DNA from: CBDFKS01 sp965248905
GTDB taxonomy: Bacteria > Chloroflexota > Dehalococcoidia > Lucifugimonadales > JAGWBF01
NCBI GenBank assembly: GCA_965248905.1
Contig: CBDFKS010000007.1
Location: 1,240,001 to 1,304,000 of the forward strand
Reading direction: 5' to 3'
DNA length: 64,000 nt
Part shown: one piece after another, positions 35,449 to 44,281 of the stretch
Layout: every line of letters starts with the position of its first letter
Position numbering within the stretch: the first letter of the stretch is position 1
Notes under the pieces: generated by a model
What the model saw: the letters and a program-made list of their open reading frames with translations, nothing else
Told to the model about the DNA's origin: nothing
Database searches by the model: none
Position numbers and translations under genes: made by a program

Positions 35449-36928
35449 GTACTCAGTCAACCAAGATTTGATGGTGCCTTTCACCCCCATCCTAGCCTTC
35501 CCCCATCGAGGGCTCACTGGGGTAGGCATATCCTAAAACTTGTTTAAAAACAGCTAGGAAAGCGCCGAGCTTTCCCGTCATCCTAGAAGTATCACTCAAC
35601 TGGGATGTGGGGAGGTGACTCATGCGCTTTCCGAGAGAATGGTACCACTTGCTACGTTCAACTGAACAGTATTTTCCTGACCTAAGATCCAGCCAAATAC
35701 GTGGATTGGCGCTATGGGTGTATGGGGCAATCATGGCTAAGAGTGCTTGCCAAAGCGCGGTGATTGATGCTCTATCCTCCATCGCCACCTTCCATGCTCT
35801 GCGACAATACCTTAGAGAGTTCCTTCGGGATGGTTCGGAGAAGGCCACTCCCTGCAACATCCAGTTGGATGTAACCCTCTGTTTTGCGCCTTTGCTCCGC
35901 TGGCTGCTGTCTTTGTGGAAAGGTCAACAACTGGCCTTGGCCGTCGACGCAACAGCCCACCAAGACCGCGTGGTCGCCCTGGTAGTAAGCGTGCTGTACC
36001 GGGGTAGCGCCATTCCCATTGCCTGGACCATACTCCCTGCTAACAGGTCGGGGGCTTGGATTCCCGAAATCCTCCGGCTTTTGCAACTGCTTGCTCCCGA
36101 AGTGTCCAAAAGCATGGAGGTGCTGGTGATGACTGACCGAGGCTTGTGGAGCCCCCGCCTTTGGAAGCAAATACGGGCCTTGGGATGGCATCCACTGATG
36201 CGGGTAAAAAACAACACCAGCTTTCAACCGTTGCAGGGGCAACGCCGGCAAGCCAGGACGCTGATTCCCGGACCAGGCCACGCCTGGGTAGGAAGGGGCA
36301 GTGCCTTTTATAATCCCAAGCGCCACCGCTTCGGTACTTTGGTGGTGGTTTGGGATAAAGGCCAGAAGGAACCCTGGATAGTGATTACCGACTTGCCTCC
36401 CGAGGATGTGGGGGTATGCTGGTATGGGTTGCGCTTCTGGATCGAGTTGGGTTTTCGCGCTCTCAAGAGTGTGGGTTGGCAATGGCAACGCACTCGACGG
36501 ACTGACCCGGACCGAGTGGCCCGGTACTGGCTCGTTCTGGCGGTGGCTACCCTGTGGGCCACGGCCTATGGGACCAGAGCAGAAGACGCTATTTCTCTTG
36601 GAGTACCTCCCCAGAGAGTCAGAAGCCCTCATCCACTTCCTAGCTGTTCTGGACCCCGAAAGGATAGCGTGATAAAGAAGGGCATATGCTGTATGACTCG
36701 GCAACTGCTCCAGGGTAGGCCTTGGCTTCGCCTGTGGCTCATACCTGAACCTTGGCCAAACCCACTCCCTGGTTTGCAAATTACCTACCATAAACCGGTT
36801 CCCAAAGCTCATAATTTCAAATGCCTACCCCAGTGAGCCCTCGACGGGGGAAGGGACTTGTTCTCTCCCCCTCGATGGGGGAGAGTTAGAGTGGGGGTGA
36901 AACGATGGATCTATTTTAAGGTTGACTA
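35449..36928 (+). mobile_element. IS4-like insertion sequence
   Basis: The element spans about 1480 bp. Left end: GTACTCAGTCAACCAAGATT, then a hairpin-rich arm CACCCCCATCCTAGCC ... CCCCATCGAGG. The right end has the mirrored arm (ctcgatgggggagagttagag) and finishes ttaaggttgactatg, so terminal match is AGTCAACC. Inner arms near 35515-35530 and 36822-36845 are inverted copies (tacccc agtgagccctcga). Exact borders and target repeat are uncertain. Confidence 0.7.
35622..36836 (+). CDS. IS4-like transposase (DDE)
   Basis: A 404-residue transposase. Catalytic core marks: LALAVDATAHQDRVVALVVS (first D), VLVMTDRGLWSPRLWKQI (second D) and WIELGFRALKSVGWQWQRTR (E with the Y-R-E-like K). The C-terminus is basic. 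Follows ATG in GGGGAGGTGACTC. No second copy occurs in the window, though end-derived repeats do (50759-50873). Confidence 0.85.
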   Translation: MRFPREWYHLLRSTEQYFPDLRSSQIRGLALWVYGAIMAKSACQSAVIDALSSIATFHALRQYLREFLRDGSEKATPCNIQLDVTLCFAPLLRWLLSLWKGQQLALAVDATAHQDRVVALVVSVLYRGSAIPIAWTILPANRSGAWIPEILRLLQLLAPEVSKSMEVLVMTDRGLWSPRLWKQIRALGWHPLMRVKNNTSFQPLQGQRRQARTLIPGPGHAWVGRGSAFYNPKRHRFGTLVVVWDKGQKEPWIVITDLPPEDVGVCWYGLRFWIELGFRALKSVGWQWQRTRRTDPDRVARYWLVLAVATLWATAYGTRAEDAISLGVPPQRVRSPHPLPSCSGPRKDSVIKKGICCMTRQLLQGRPWLRLWLIPEPWPNPLPGLQITYHKPVPKAHNFKCLPQ

Positions 36929-37110
36929 TGTCACAGGTTGATCATAGCATCCCCCTTTATCGCTGGACACGTTGGACGCACTTCCCCGGCCTATGCCAAC
37001 CATTGACATGGCTAAGAGGCATGGATAGACTCACGGCATATTGAGGTCCAGGCTGTGGGGCGTGCGCTGTAGCGACCGTTCTGAGGATATCTGTCGGTAG
37101 GAGAGAAAAA

Positions 37111-37950
37111 ATGACGACTACTGGAATGCTAGAGAAGCACATCAAGGTCAACGGGGTACGGCTTCGATATCTGGACTGGGGGACCGCTGGTAAGACTCCC
37201 CTCATTTGCCTGCACGGACACACCGGTCAGGCTCATATATGGGATAAATTCGCAGAAGCCATGCGTGAGCGTTATCATGTCTTAGCGGTGGACCAGAGGG
37301 GTCACGGTGAGAGTGAATGGACAAGCTCAGGATACGCCAGAGACAGGTTCGTGGAGGACCTCGCAGCCTTCGTTGATGCGCTGGGACTATCCCGGTTCAT
37401 ACTAGTGGGCCTATCGATGGGCGGTTGGAACTCGCTACTCTACACAATGGATCATCCTGAACGAGTGGAAAGAATCGTCATAGTCGATATTGCGCCGGAG
37501 TCTAATCCCATATACCTGCAGGCAAGACAGAAGCTCCCACCTACCCTGATGGAGTTTACCAGCCTGGAAGCTGCGGTGGACTGGATGCGTCGTGGGAACC
37601 CTTGGGCCAGCGAGGCGCGTCTCCGGCAGGACGCTGAGGACAAGATGCGTATGAGAGAGGATGGTAAATGGACTTGGAAAGCCGATCCCTCCCTATTCGA
37701 TACTTGGAGTCCTGATATGACAGACCCAGTACTCATCGGTCGTTACTGGAAGGCCATGGAGGAGATAACCTGCCCAATCCTGGAGGTCCGAGGTTCGGAG
37801 AGCAACTTGGTCTCAGATGAAACGATTCAGCGGATGCAGAGGGTAGGAAAGCAATTCACTAGTATAGATGTGGCTGGAGCTGGGCATGTGGTGACCGTGG
37901 ACAAACCCCAGGAGTTCATACAAGCGACGCACTCTTTCCTAGGTGCCTAG
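37111..37950 (+). CDS. Alpha/beta hydrolase
   Basis: A 279-residue serine hydrolase: LICLHGHTGQAHIWDKFAEA (oxyanion HG), VLAVDQRGHGESEW, nucleophile LVGLSMGGWNS (G-x-S-x-G), acid in CPILEVRGSESNLVSDE and base H in VAGAGHVVTVDKP. The layout matches haloalkane-dehalogenase/meta-cleavage-product hydrolase relatives. Substrate unknown. Start after GGAGAGAAAAA. Confidence 0.9.
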   Translation: MTTTGMLEKHIKVNGVRLRYLDWGTAGKTPLICLHGHTGQAHIWDKFAEAMRERYHVLAVDQRGHGESEWTSSGYARDRFVEDLAAFVDALGLSRFILVGLSMGGWNSLLYTMDHPERVERIVIVDIAPESNPIYLQARQKLPPTLMEFTSLEAAVDWMRRGNPWASEARLRQDAEDKMRMREDGKWTWKADPSLFDTWSPDMTDPVLIGRYWKAMEEITCPILEVRGSESNLVSDETIQRMQRVGKQFTSIDVAGAGHVVTVDKPQEFIQATHSFLGA

Positions 37951-38294
37951 CATGATAGGTTCCCCTGATTGCATAGGCGGCCCAGCTAAAGACCGCCACA
38001 TGGACTTATGGGGGGAATCTGCCTACGACTCCTAAACTGACTGTACGCCGGCAGACGGGACAGGTATATATGTACTGCCCTTGCTCTCTGAAAACCTCGG
38101 ACTCCGGTAGGATGACAAGTGCGTGAGAATCTTATTTATGAGCGGAGCACATGGGTCATGGGGATGAGGTGTCCCTAAGGCCTAGGCATATTGGTCCTGA
38201 TGAGTAATCTGCCCACCTCTGATAGGATCCTGCGACCTCGCAAATACTAGCCCACTTCTCCACATCTGCGGAAATTAGAATACTCAGCATTCTT
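37951..38294. other. Intergenic region, no gene recognised
   Basis: About 340 bp between convergent genes (alpha/beta hydrolase and the MerB-like gene). No reading frame on either strand looks coding, and no stem-loop stronger than a few base pairs was noticed. Confidence 0.4.
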
Positions 38295-38945
38295 CTATTT
38301 ACGCCAATCGAGCCACCAGGATACGAAGTCGGGCCGCTCTCGAGAACGGAATAGCTCGCCGCTAAACCGCGCCAGGTAATGATCAAGAGGCTGCAGGGTT
38401 TCTTCAAACTTTGGGTCATAAAGCGACCATTTCCGGGCATGCTCTTCCGAACGGAAGAGATTCATGCCGGCTCACCTATAAGGCAATATCGAGGGGTCGC
38501 CACCGGTACTCATTGCGGTGTAGCTATACCCATAAATACCGTCGGGGTTTACTGAGAGTACCTCTTCGTCCCTCATCTCGATCGATATAGGCTCACCACA
38601 ATCCAGACACGGGGCATCGACCCGCACCAACTTTCCAGGAAAATGCCAGCGGACCGCCAGCGATTCGAATCCTCACTGGGCAAACCACTTCTGCTCACCA
38701 TCCACCGAGATACGATACTGGGTGGGAAGGTTGTTGAACGGTGGAAAGGAAGCAATATAGTCCGTATCAGGGTGAAACCAGGCTGGCAGCCCTGTATCGA
38801 TCAAGTCGTGCATCAACTTGCGCCCTTTTTCCGGCGAGACCTTTAGCTCTGCAGCCAGTTCTGTGTAATGAGGCGCCTGACCGGTCTCTTTGAAGCGTCG
38901 AAGTATAAATTGAAAAACCCTGTCTATCCTCTTGGGTCTCGGCAT
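38295..38945 (-). CDS. Organomercurial-lyase (MerB)-like protein with two in-frame UGA codons, candidate double selenoprotein
   Basis: The frame from ATG 38945 (after GGGAGGATGGCT) to TAG at 38295 has 216 codons, near the MerB length of 212, with TGA at codon 91 (38675-38673) and codon 158 (38474-38472) and no other stop. Residues 1-65 are a winged helix (RVFQFILRRFKETGQAPHY, EKGRKLMHDLIDTGLPAW). Around the first UGA: GEQKWFAQ-U-GFESLAV, matching MerB YAWC-A-L-D-T-L at catalytic Cys96, with Glu in place of Asp99. Then APCLDCGEPISIEM matches the Cys117 region. Around the second: PSILPYR-U-AGMNLFRSEEHARKW, matching catalytic Cys159 and the M-N-L-F-x-S-x-E-H signature of related enzymes. MerB cleaves carbon-mercury bonds using these two cysteines. 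Here both would be selenocysteine. It lies 35 bp downstream of a flavin oxidoreductase. Alternative: a decayed gene, but both stops would have to hit the two catalytic Cys codons by chance. Confidence 0.8.
38436..38471 (-). promoter_or_regulatory. SECIS-like hairpin after the second UGA
   Basis: On the minus strand a perfect 7-bp stem CTCTTCC/GGAAGAG (38442-38459) closes on GTTC, 19 nt after the UGA, with G first in the loop. Below it, GGCATG pairs with CATGCC across a 3-nt bulge. A 13-bp stem with this loop and distance is an unusually clean bacterial SECIS form. Confidence 0.72.
38645..38672 (-). promoter_or_regulatory. SECIS-like hairpin after the first UGA
   Basis: On the minus strand a 7-bp stem GCTGGCG/CGCTGGC (two G-U pairs) closes on the loop GTC, starting 18 nt after the UGA. 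G is the first loop base. This fits the spacing rule of bacterial SECIS elements. Confidence 0.55.
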
Positions 38946-38980
38946 AGCCATCCTCCCGTGAAATTTAGCATGATGCCAAG

Positions 38981-40966
38981 TTAGAGTTGGCGGCCCAGCC
39001 TAGCCCCGTCTAAGATAGCATCCATCAGCCCCCGCGGCGCTAGGGCATCTCCTATCAGATGTAACTCTGGAACTCGTCCCTTCAGAGTATGGTAGAGGGA
39101 GTCGGCTGCTTGGCCGCGGGAGGCCGATACCACAAGATCGACTCCCTCCATGCTGTCCTCCAGCTTGGTTATGACCTGCTCTGTCATAACGCTCCTACCC
39201 TTGACCGCTTTTACCCTGGTGAGAGGTGTGATGGCTACGCCTTTTTTGAGGACCCTGCTGTAGAGGGTCTCAAAGGTATACCCGTCTATCTGGATCCCCG
39301 GGTAGAGAGCCTCGGTGAGGACCTGTACTTTACAGCCCTTATCGGCGAGGTAGTCGGCTGTGCTCAGGGCCTGAATGTGGTGCTCCTCAGCGAGCACCAG
39401 AACCCGCTGGCCGGATCGGACATCTACCTCCTCAGCCAGCACCGACCGAGCGTCCACGATTCGTCCACCTTCGGAGGTGGGAATATCAGGCACTAGAGGC
39501 CGTGAGCCGGTCGCAATAACCACGGCATCTGGATCACCCTGGTCCATGGTTTCTTCAGTAACCTCGCTGTCCAGGTGGACGCTCACCTCCAGCCTAAGCA
39601 GCTCCTGGGTGTAATAGCGACGCAACTCATCAAGGTCCTCCCTGCCGGGAGCCTTCGATGCTAACAGAGACTGGCCCCCTAGCCGGTCTCCCTTCTCGTA
39701 TAGGGTCACCTGGTGCCCCCTGAGGGCCGCCACTCGCGCTGTCTCTAGGCCAGAAGGGCCGGCTCCCACTATCATCACCCGCTTCGGAAGCGCGGCCGTC
39801 ACCAGGGCCATATCTTTCTCTCTACCCATCTCCGGGTTAACCGTACATGCGATCGGCATACCGATATTGCTGCGGCCAACGCATTCATTGCACGCAATGC
39901 AATGGCGGATTTCGTCCAGGCGCCCTTCCTGAGCTTTCCTAGGCATCTCCGGGTCCGCCATGATCGCCCTGTTCATGGAGATCAGATCCGCTGTTCCGCT
40001 GGACAATACACCTTCGGCAAGTGACGGGTCGTTGATTCGCTGCGAACAGATCAGAGGGAGCTTGACCACCTGGCGTATGGCTTCAGTCAAGTATAGAAAA
40101 CTACCAGGTTTGTAGTACGAAGGCGGGATGTGGGCTCCCACACCGGGCCCGGCACCCACGTGGATAAAGTCAAGGTGACCAGTTGCCTCCAGCAGCGGCG
40201 CTATCTCCAGAATGTCATCTAGAGTCAGGCCATCTTCGATAAGCTCATTACCACTAAGGCGGATGCCCAGGGCCCTATCCTGACCGATGGCATCCCGTAC
40301 TGCTGCCATCACCTCTTTGGCGAAGCGCAGGCGATTGTCTAAGCTACCGCCGTACTCATCCTGCCGTGTGTTAGTGCGAGGGGACATGAACTGGGCCACG
40401 AGAAAAGAGACCTCTCCTTGGACCTCCACGCCGTCGAACCCCGCCTCCCTGGCCCGAGTTGCCGCCTGTCTCATGGCCTCCACCACCATCTTGATGTCCT
40501 GAGTTTCCATTTGGTGGGGAATCTCGATCCGATCAGGAAGAATCCTGCTTCGCGGTCCTGGAACGGCTGAGGGGGCCATAATGACGCCGCCATGAAGCCG
40601 GGAGTCGCTTCCGCTACCCGCGTTAAGCTGTACCATATACTTGACCCCCTCGGCATGCAGGGCGTCGACCACACGCCGATAGGCGGGAACGATTGCGTCG
40701 GTCTGGAAAGCAACAGGCGGCGCCCCTGTGTGGAAAGGTACTACCGGCGTAACGTGGGTGATGATGAGACCCACCCCTCCACGAGCCTTGGCCAGTAGGT
40801 AGTCCAGCTGCCGTTCCGTCGGTAGTCCGTCCAGAGGCATGAAGTGGGTACCATGGGCAGGAACAACTATCCTGTTCCGCAACTTGATAGGGCCCAGAGT
40901 AAAGGGCGTGAATAGATGTCTAAAGGACGGTGTTGTCTTGATTCGAGGTTCCTGCTTTCTCTGCAC
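38981..40966 (-). CDS. NADH:flavin oxidoreductase / FAD-dependent oxidoreductase (old yellow enzyme plus FAD domain)
   Basis: About 661 residues if started at GTG 40966 (VQRKQEPRIKTTPSF), which gives the usual length; a TTG start at 41077 would add 37 unusual residues. FMN TIM barrel begins LFTPFTLGPIKLRNRIVVP. Centre: RHCIACNECVGRSNIGMPI with four cysteines for a 4Fe-4S cluster. C-terminal FAD/NAD domain VMIVGAGPSGLETARVAALRGH. This is the 2,4-dienoyl-CoA reductase/trimethylamine dehydrogenase layout. The MerB-like gene follows 35 bp downstream, so the two may share a transcript. Confidence 0.9.
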   Translation of the reverse strand: MQRKQEPRIKTTPSFRHLFTPFTLGPIKLRNRIVVPAHGTHFMPLDGLPTERQLDYLLAKARGGVGLIITHVTPVVPFHTGAPPVAFQTDAIVPAYRRVVDALHAEGVKYMVQLNAGSGSDSRLHGGVIMAPSAVPGPRSRILPDRIEIPHQMETQDIKMVVEAMRQAATRAREAGFDGVEVQGEVSFLVAQFMSPRTNTRQDEYGGSLDNRLRFAKEVMAAVRDAIGQDRALGIRLSGNELIEDGLTLDDILEIAPLLEATGHLDFIHVGAGPGVGAHIPPSYYKPGSFLYLTEAIRQVVKLPLICSQRINDPSLAEGVLSSGTADLISMNRAIMADPEMPRKAQEGRLDEIRHCIACNECVGRSNIGMPIACTVNPEMGREKDMALVTAALPKRVMIVGAGPSGLETARVAALRGHQVTLYEKGDRLGGQSLLASKAPGREDLDELRRYYTQELLRLEVSVHLDSEVTEETMDQGDPDAVVIATGSRPLVPDIPTSEGGRIVDARSVLAEEVDVRSGQRVLVLAEEHHIQALSTADYLADKGCKVQVLTEALYPGIQIDGYTFETLYSRVLKKGVAITPLTRVKAVKGRSVMTEQVITKLEDSMEGVDLVVSASRGQAADSLYHTLKGRVPELHLIGDALAPRGLMDAILDGARLGRQL

Positions 40967-41121
40967 GAAATCCTGACGCAGGGTTTGCTTGTTACTCAGT
41001 TGGATACCCCCCGCTAGCTCAGCATGGGATATTGTATGAGTTAACTCTGGAAGGGTCAACGGAATCACACATTCCAACGTCGATATCTGGCCAAGAGGAG
41101 TCAGCGAAAGAATGACTGTGT

Positions 41122-42039
41122 CTATTGTAGCTTTAGAATACGAGCGGCGTTACCTCCCAGAATTGCCTCCACTTCGCCGTCGGTAAAGCTATGTCCGTAC
41201 TTTTGGGCCAGGGCTGGAAGATCTTGGAAGATGCCTATCCACTTCTTAAGAGGTACTCCGGAAACACGGGTCATGCCCGGGTGGTCGCTCCCGAATAGAA
41301 TGTGATCAGCGCCAAGAACATCTTTCATACGGCTTATAGCGGTTATCCATTCCTCGGTGAACTTAAACTCGGGCTGCCAGTAAGATAGGTCTACGTACAT
41401 GTTGGGATTATGGCGAGCCACGCTTAGAGTTTCCTGCCACAAGTCCTCGCCAGCATGACCGAGGATCATGGTGAGGTTGGGGAAATCAGTTGCCACATCG
41501 TCGAAGGCCATGGGTCGAGCGTACCGGCTGTAAAGGGGGGCGCGTATGGGACCACAATGAAAAAGCACTGGCACATCGTGCTGAACACAAAGCTCGTACA
41601 AAGGATATGCGGAGCGGTCGTATGGGTAAAACCCAGCTGTTGGGTGAATCTTCAAGCCCTTGGCATCGCCGTTTTGAAGGTAGCGTTCAAACATGTCTGC
41701 CGCTTCAGGACGCCGAGGGTCAATGCCAAAGAAGGAGATGAGTCGCTTAGGATGTCGCCTCATGATCTCGGCTTGAATCAAATTTTCCCCTTCGATGGAG
41801 AAAACGTTGTCTTTGAGGAGTAGTCCATAGTCAGCTAGCACTAGCACCGCCACATCCACTCCTGACTCGTCCAGCCAGGTTACCAGCTCTCGCTCACGTG
41901 CCTCCCAATCTGGGATCAGTCCAAGATCAAACGTCGCGATCCTTTCACCACCTAGCTCTTCAGAACGGGACGAGGCTTCTCTTGTACCAGGATGTTTTTC
42001 GAAGACGACGAACAGGTGCCAGTGAACATCAACAATCAT
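41122..42039 (-). CDS. Amidohydrolase family protein
   Basis: A 305-residue TIM-barrel metalloenzyme. It starts MIVDVHWHLFVVFEKHPG (H-x-H metal site), continues GLKIHPTAGFYPYDRSAYPL, PVLFHCGPIRAPLYSR and MILGHAGEDLWQE, and ends with the metal-ligand Asp in ILFGSDHPGMTRV. Decarboxylases and hydrolases of aromatic acids belong here. The gene lies near a flavin oxidoreductase and a metallo-beta-lactamase-fold gene, suggesting a catabolic cluster. ATG follows AAGGGGGACTC on the minus strand. Confidence 0.9.
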   Translation of the reverse strand: MIVDVHWHLFVVFEKHPGTREASSRSEELGGERIATFDLGLIPDWEARERELVTWLDESGVDVAVLVLADYGLLLKDNVFSIEGENLIQAEIMRRHPKRLISFFGIDPRRPEAADMFERYLQNGDAKGLKIHPTAGFYPYDRSAYPLYELCVQHDVPVLFHCGPIRAPLYSRYARPMAFDDVATDFPNLTMILGHAGEDLWQETLSVARHNPNMYVDLSYWQPEFKFTEEWITAISRMKDVLGADHILFGSDHPGMTRVSGVPLKKWIGIFQDLPALAQKYGHSFTDGEVEAILGGNAARILKLQ

Positions 42040-42313
42040 GAGTCCCCCTTGTTTGGAGCTTTAGCGTACATAAACTCGAAAACCTATCGACCAACTGCGA
42101 CTAGACACGGTACCAGGTCAGCGCGAGAGTGTCAGAGCATTAACCAGGGTATCCGTGCTTCGAGAATCTGTCAATTACCAAATTGACCTCAGGCTTCCCG
42201 ATACGTCGCCCTGGGAGATCATATCAGGACGTTTTGTTCCAGGCCGGCTACTTCACCGAGTAGCTCGCCCGCTGAGTGGTATCAGAGTTATGAAAGGATA
42301 GTCGCCCTAGTCG

Positions 42314-43210
42314 TCATCCTTTCAAGCCCTGCCAGTAACGGCGCCCTTCGACACGCACTAACTTCCCGAACCCCGGAGCCGGGAAGTGGCAGCCGATCAC
42401 TGTGGCATCCTCCGCTTCCAGCTCGTCTAGTACGCGCCGTCTAGTCTGAGCGGACAGGCGGTGGTCATGGTCTCCCCGGAATTCCCAGTCAACCTCGGTC
42501 ACCTGGGCCGGCATGACCACCATGTCCCCCGTAATCAGAGCGCGCTCGTTTCCGGAATTTATGACAACGCTCATATGGCCCGGTGTATGCCCGGGAGAAT
42601 GGACGGTTGTTACCTCGCCGGTAATCGCCCGGTCCCCGGATATGAGGTCTAGCACCCCCAGAGTTTCCAGGGGAGCTACTGTCGTCTCCCAGTTCGCGGC
42701 GGACTCCCATTTTCGGACCTGTGGGTCGGCGAAGAAATCCCAATCAGCCTGATGAACGATATACCTTGCCTTCGGAAACGTGGCTTTTGGTCCATCCTTG
42801 CCAGGAATAAGGTTCCAGCCGACGTGATCCCGGTGAAGGTGGGTGATGATCACTGTGTCCACATCTTCCGGGCTGATTCCGGCCGACCCCAGCTCTACCA
42901 ACATCCTCCCATCCGTTCCGCCATTGAAAAATGCCACAGCGACAGGGTTGATCGCACTACTGCCGATACCGGTGTCCACCAGAATGTTGCGGCCTTCAGA
43001 CCGCAGGAGGAACCCACCCATATGAACGCGCCAGGTTTGGGGCCCACCGAAACCTTCCGGAAAGCGTTTTCGATACGGTACCCATGCCTCCGGCGGCACC
43101 TTTGGGAAGAGCTCGCTCAAAGGTATCGAAATATCCACCACGCAGTCGCACAGGTCCAGCACCTCTACGTTCCCAACAGTCAGCTTTCCGCCGCCTTTTG
43201 ACCAGCTCAT
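42314..43210 (-). CDS. Metallo-beta-lactamase fold hydrolase
   Basis: 298 residues. Zinc motif THLHRDHVGWN (H-x-H-x-D-H), then KARYIVHQADWDFF, HSPGHTPGHMSV with the third His, DMVVMPAQVTEVDWEF (Asp bridging) and IGCHFPAPGFGKL. The pattern resembles the quorum-quenching lactonase/arylsulfatase-like part of the family. The ATG at 43210 is preceded by AGGAGGACT. Substrate unknown, probably an ester or lactone. Confidence 0.9.
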   Translation of the reverse strand: MSWSKGGGKLTVGNVEVLDLCDCVVDISIPLSELFPKVPPEAWVPYRKRFPEGFGGPQTWRVHMGGFLLRSEGRNILVDTGIGSSAINPVAVAFFNGGTDGRMLVELGSAGISPEDVDTVIITHLHRDHVGWNLIPGKDGPKATFPKARYIVHQADWDFFADPQVRKWESAANWETTVAPLETLGVLDLISGDRAITGEVTTVHSPGHTPGHMSVVINSGNERALITGDMVVMPAQVTEVDWEFRGDHDHRLSAQTRRRVLDELEAEDATVIGCHFPAPGFGKLVRVEGRRYWQGLKG

Positions 43211-43737
43211 AGTCCTCCTCGCAACATCTTGATGGCCACTCTCGCCCCTCCGCAGACATTTCGTAGAGAGCGAGAATCAATTGACCGGATTATATCATTG
43301 GATGTAAGAGCGTTAGACAAAATGAAATAGGGAATTCGGGCTCCTCAATGTGTACACTATCGGCGAATAGCGATGGCCAGACGGTCCGCCAGCAGCCTGA
43401 CCCGAAACGGGTAGATGCAAAACAACCAACCCAACGAAATATATCAACCCACCATGGCCACATTTCCTGTGCTCTAGAAGAGGGGCCCTGCTTAGGCTAG
43501 CCACGAAAAGTGTGTGACAGCCAAATCCAAATCCTCGATTCAGTTTGCCCGGTATGGCAGGCTTCTTCCACGCCTGTTTCGCGGTTATCCTATCAAACTG
43601 CCATTCGTAAGCATGGCTAACTAGACCGATTATGCGTTCTTCAGAAATATCCTATATATTTGTGATAATTAGCTTTAGAGTTCACCATAGACAGGCGGGT
43701 TTCTTTCACAGACGGATTATTTGCCTGGAGGTACAGT
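43211..43737. other. Intergenic region, about 530 bp
   Basis: The stretch between the metallo-beta-lactamase gene (minus) and the gene at 43738 (plus) is divergent, so both promoters lie here. A Chloroflexota-typical AT-rich patch (43640-43700) precedes the start at 43738, where GGAGG is visible. No open frame is supported. Confidence 0.4.
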
Positions 43738-44281
43738 GTGGACGAGATTGTGGCAAGATCACGTTACCCTGATGGTGCCGGTGGTCCACTGGAAGATCGG
43801 GCGATCCTTAGAAACGCCATCGAATTCAGTACCCAGCAACGATTCTGGCGAGCACTACAGACTCTAACCGAACGCTTATATGATTACCTCAACAACACAC
43901 AGCGGGCGATGCTCGCATTTGAAGGGTCTCAAGCCATGATGGTCAGCCTGGAGGACATACAAGCCTGGATATTTGTCCTGAGGAACTGGCGACCTGGTTG
44001 CTCAGAAGGACCGTTGTTCGCGTTACTGGATAGTGTGTGGGGGGTCACAACGGGGCAACGCTGACTGGAGCGAATATGCCGCATTAGAACTTCTGATGGT
44101 CCAGTTTCACGAGGGCGTGGTGCCGTATATGGGCTTGGATGAACGATGGCGAACGTCCATTCTCAAAACCCTCGAGTCGGGCGATGTGGATGGCCTGCGA
44201 GATAAAGTAGCTCAGTGGGCTGCGCTGACGCGAGCATTAGAGAACCTTCGAAAACAACATCTATGGGGAAGACATTACTGA
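43738..44281 (+). pseudogene. Hypothetical protein gene broken by a frameshift in a G6 run
   Basis: The GTG at 43738 follows GGAGGTACA. Frame 1 reads VDEIVARSRYPDGAGGPLED, then a helical region QQRFWRALQTLTERLYDYLNN, and stops at 44062. The second frame continues at the run of six G (44038-44043) as SQRGNADWSEYAALELLMVQ and FHEGVVPYMGLDERWRTSIL, fitting the same protein. I do not recognise the family. Its last residues are fused to recombinase sequence (ALENLRKQHLWG). Confidence 0.6.

Noticed and set aside
38156..38440. A 94-codon minus-strand frame
   Set aside because: It overlaps the MerB-like gene in another frame and has no Shine-Dalgarno or family match.
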